From: Apostichopus japonicus
Lineage: Eukaryota > Echinodermata > Holothuroidea > Aspidochirotida > Stichopodidae
Assembly (NCBI RefSeq): GCF_037975245.1
Contig: NC_092567.1
Location: 12,786,876-12,850,875 of the forward strand
Reading direction: 5' to 3'
DNA length: 64,000 bases
The position numbers and the translations under genes are program-made. Below are positions 60,101 to 64,000 of this stretch, piece by piece. A model generated the notes under the pieces. That model was not told the DNA's origin, made no database searches, and saw only the letters and a program-made list of their open reading frames with translations. Position 1 is the stretch's first letter. Each line of letters begins with the position of its first letter.

Positions 60101-63040
60101 GATCCCGCCAAGTTTCATCTTTCGGTTTAACGAATACTTTATAAGTTTCCTTTTACTGTTAATTTGATCCGTGAATTTTATTTCAGCGATTTCGAAGAAC
60201 AGTTAATGAACTGTGGTTTGAGTGTGAGTGTACTATGTGAAACGTTATACAAGTACACCAACTGAGCATCGTAGTATATACGTTCGCGAGTATGTACGTT
60301 ATATATATGAGGCAATTCAACGTGCTTACACGTGAGTTAATTTGCTGCGGAATTGGGAGTGCTAACTTCAAGTCGCCTGTTTTGCCTATCTGCAAGCACT
60401 ACGTCAATCACCATATTGAAGCGTTCGAACAAACGGTACTTTTGGTGAGAAACTGGTGAATTTGAAAACCAGATTTCTACAAGAAGAAAACGTCGAATGG
60501 GGACAATTTTTACATGGTTAGAAAGAGAAAAATAATAACTATAAGGACAATGTATCAAAATCTTCCACCAGACAATTCCTTTAAGTCATCACCATAGAAA
60601 CCTTCACTTCTAGGTTACCAAAATGTCTGCATCCATTCATTGCAACGAAGATATACTCGCCCTACATGTGCGGTGTTTATTCGAAAGTTTCTTCTATATA
60701 TGATTTACCCAAATGGAGAAACATATTATTTAACAGAAAAGTTGTGCCCTGATCATTCGTGTACCATTTTTCAAATTGTAGACAAGAAATTAGTGTCCTA
60801 ACCTAGTCGCGCAATTCACACGTCTATAGCTGTCATGGTTTGCGTATATTCATTCAAGACTCGTGAACTCGCGTCGTGAAGTTGGTATTAATTTACCCAT
60901 TCCACGAATCGAATTCCGATTTCAATAGAACGGCTATACTAATATTGGATAACACAAACACGAACCCAATGGAATGTAGCGTATGTATCAAAAGTAAGGT
61001 TAACATATATGTGATCCAAGAATTAAAAGTAAAGCACAAAAACGCATCATGGTATGCAGATGACGATGTGTTGGTAGTGTCAGGTCAATGAATAACAAAC
61101 ATTAATCTGTTCTCCATTTTTCAGTGACGTCAATGAACTCATTCATGTTTTGACATGTTTAAGACCTATGGACCTTATCACTCTTCTGATTCAGTGTTTG
61201 TATTCCAACTTCCAATTAGCGATGGTCATTATTGATGCTGACGTCACGAGCAATCTGATTGGCTGAAAACTCCGTAATTGCAAACCTGTTTGGGAAAAGC
61301 AATTCGCAGCCCGGCTAGCATAGTTACCAATTTACTATCTTCTTTCGACGGGTCAGAGTCTACTGTAAGTAATTAACAGAAATACATCAAGTTTAAAGAG
61401 ATTATCCAGGTTAGAAAATGTACGCTTTGATGATGTCACATTAAAATTGCAATAAAAGTTCGAAATTAAAACGGAACTGTGTACTTTATTCTAATAGAAG
61501 AGATCTGTGCACACAACTAACTCACTATAGTAGACTATATATCCAAACGTGCAAGTGATATGAGGCCTCGACGCCTCAACGTGAAATTAGTGTGAACTGT
61601 GCGTACGCATAAATTATTGAACACTGATCAAACTGAAGGTATGTGCGCGTAGCGCCCACCACAATGGCCTTGGTGGAAATCCTTTATCTAGTGGGTTCAG
61701 GGGCCCGCCTTTGGGCCCCTGCAGGGTGGGGTCCTTAGGCGAATGCCCAAAACGGAAACATTCTTAAACTTTGCATACAAGAATAAAATCATGTTGTTAC
61801 AGATACCTACAACATGCACATATATGGTATCATATAGTACATTTTAAAAGCACTATGTTTGGTACAGTCACTGGGCAAATTCACTTTATCGGAAATATAA
61901 AATAAAGATACTTCAGGGCCATTGCCTGGTGTAGAATCCCTTTGGTGGCAGTTGAGGAACAACGAGAAACATGTATCTTCCAAATATTACATAGGCTTTG
62001 ATGTGCGTATACATACCAGGGCCATTTTTAAGAACACGACTCATTTTGTCTTCTATCATAGCAGAGGGGTATCAAAATTAGTTTATCGGTCTATTTCTAA
62101 AGATATCTGAATAAAACAAACATACCAGGGTTAAGGTCATTTAGCGCTGAACCCAGATGAAGTGTTTAATGAGTGCCCCTGCAGCAGAAGACATACAAGC
62201 AGATGAATAAAAGAACTAGAAATGATTGGTTGGAACCCGTCTTAGGCACTCATGTAGATAAAGATAATAACATTATGAGTCACAGCCTAGGAAAGATATC
62301 CAGAGGTTTGTTTTGAGTCCCAGAATTCGGTTCATTCCTCAAAACCTGTTGAATTAACCATGGCTACTTTTCTAACAAAGATATTTGATTACCAACGAGA
62401 AGCTGCGTTCCTCTCAACTGACCTAGAGAATTGATGGTAGTGACATTTTGTCATTTACACCATTGGTGAGGAATTTCCAGCATGTTGTAGAAGAGACACT
62501 ATCACTGTAACTTATGAATATCAAATGGTATCACTTATCTTTCCCTGGATATTCTTCATAACCCATTTCCACTCTTTTTGTTTAGAATGTATCACAGCAG
62601 TACGTGAACAAGAAATAAGGAAATGAAAAAGTAGTAAATTAAACGGTATATGAGATCTTCATTTGGCTAGATATCTACGGTACTGAATTATACAATAGGT
62701 GTGCCAGGGGGAAAGAAGCTTGATTGATTTGTGCTAAGCATGGCTCCTGCAGCTTGAATCACATGTCTGAATACAAAATGTGTGAAAGTTTCATTTTATA
62801 CTGTTTGATATGGATATTACAGAGGATGGGACAGGGAGATACTCGTCCACATATCTACATTTGTACTTAAACAGAGGTTACTGCTACTAAGTAATGACCA
62901 CACTATGACATCATTGGCAATGACATCATATTGAAGTTTACTTTATTGGTAGAGATCTGGTATTTGGTGCACAGACAGGTGTAGGGTTTCTGTTGTAGTG
63001 ATTTACTGTGAATGACAAAGTATAAGTGATCTACTGGGAC
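60100..63040. other. Intergenic; no gene recognised
   Basis: Short frames only, none with a recognised domain or splice chain. A module-like fragment (gtgcgcgtagcgcccaccac) is at about 61644. No other structured element was resolved. Confidence 0.4.
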
Positions 63041-63278
63041 CAAGGGCGTAGGAACCGGGGGCTGTGGGGCGTCAGCCCCCCCACCCACTGAAAAATATGG
63101 GGGGCGGAAGTATCATTACGCCCCCCTCCCACCAATTCGCAAGTCAGAAAACCCCTTTTTCATTTCCAAATGAGAAAAAATCTCACTTGGAGACTCCCTC
63201 CCCTTAGACCCCTCCCCCAGACCGGCCATCAGTTTTCAGCCCCCCCCCCCCACTCAAAAGTGTCTTCCTAAGCCACTG
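63041..63278. mobile_element. Non-autonomous hAT-like element (duplication actgggac)
   Basis: Ends caagggcgtaggaa and ttcctaagccactg are imperfect inverted repeats. Exact 8-bp flanks actgggac lie at 63033-63040 and 63279-63286. G/C-rich, 238 bp. Confidence 0.88.
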
Positions 63279-63593
63279 ACTGGGACCAATTAGAAGTTGG
63301 AAAAGTATAATCTTATGTTGATGGCTTGTAAATAGAAACTGTCAGTAATCTTTCAGCTGGGAGGTGTGATGTGGGGGCCTAAGAGGACTTCCTGTCTGTA
63401 TGCATTATAGATCCTATGCATGTATGTATTTTAGATCCTCCTGCAAGCAGGAACTCGCGAAGAAGCCTCATTGGCTTATCAAAGCCGCAAGCTGACAAAA
63501 GTCAGTCTATTGCATTCATATTTAACGTCCATGATTATGAATTGTTAATTGTCAACAACTCTATAACTGGACGACATACTTTAATCTTAGAGT

Positions 63594-63655
63594 GACTCGA
63601 ACCGGGGACCTTATGATTGGAAGGCACTAGTGTAAACCACTGAGCTTACACTCCA
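63594..63655 (-). repeat. tRNA-derived SINE head or tRNA pseudogene
   Basis: On the minus strand taagctcagtgg (A-box-like, with one extra base) is followed about 35 bases later by a perfect B box ggttcgagtc at 63594-63603. Acceptor-stem pairing is not convincing and the sequence continues into a non-tRNA body towards 63500, so a SINE is likelier than a functional tRNA. Confidence 0.6.
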
Positions 63656-64000
63656 CAACACTTTGTGCTAGTAGCTAAGAGATTGTAAATATGAATCTAG
63701 GTTAAAGGGAAGATAATGGTAAAATGCTTTCTGTTGTAATATCCTCTCCCTCAAATAGTTTGGTCCCCAAATGCAAAAGAAAAAGCAAGAACGTAGCAAC
63801 ATCAGAATAGGCTAACACAATAGTATCACATCTGATAACATGGATGATTGTAGCAAGGTGGACAATTGACATCTTATACAAATTTAACAGTGGTGAGCAT
63901 CATTAAAAGAAACATTAATTAAGCAACAATGTCTTAATATCCTTGCAACACGTCTGATAAAAAACATGAACTTGTAATACATTGAACGATTAGACCAGAT

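Noticed and set aside
63594..63655. Functional tRNA gene
   Set aside because: A and B boxes are present but the A box has an extra base and the acceptor stem does not pair; a SINE or pseudogene is likelier.

Overview
The window looks like nuclear DNA of a marine invertebrate. Introns are large with GT..AG junctions, there are no operons, and the sequence is AT-rich and dense in short transposon remnants. The frequent 'taggcctac'-type words and the terminal-repeat families beginning CAGGGGCGTAGCC suggest an invertebrate deuterostome such as an echinoderm. That is an impression from base composition and repeats, not a proof.

Only one host gene could be built. It lies on the minus strand between 52890 (ATG) and 27405 (stop). 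Fifteen coding exons join with consistent phases into a protein of about 769 residues. The order is a short head, a full lamin-length intermediate-filament rod (about residues 15-377), a linker, an immunoglobulin-like lamin tail domain (about 475-600) and a low-complexity tail ending in SSW. The tail domain carries the LMNTD1 (IFLTD1) signature rather than that of nuclear lamins. There is no CaaX box and no basic nuclear localisation signal after the rod. The best call is an LMNTD1 orthologue that still has a complete rod.

Its introns hold four tandem arrays. They are a 56-bp array of about 74 copies (intron 14), a 41-bp array of about 78 copies filling intron 8, a 21-bp array (intron 6) and a 60-bp x 5 array (intron 3). 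The 41-bp unit contains a copy of the exon 9 splice acceptor, so about 78 near-identical decoy 3' splice sites precede the real one. Introns also hold two decayed non-LTR reverse transcriptase fragments, and a Penelope-like 3' end with a hammerhead-ribozyme-like core lies in intron 2.

The flanks (1-27 kb and 53-64 kb) have no convincing host gene. They hold many small terminal-inverted-repeat elements, most with 8-bp target duplications that can be read directly (5011-5801, 15017-15616, 20314-20605, 22971-23979 with 23247-23638 nested inside, 56462-57372, 57707-59639, 63041-63278). Also present are a hAT transposase fossil (about 24356-24660), an L2/CR1-like fragment (21229-21720), a tRNA-derived SINE head (63594-63655), an element with TTAGGG-like repeats (6521-6800), and a hairpin module repeated at five sites. 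All boundaries were read by eye; no alignment, RNA or database evidence was available.
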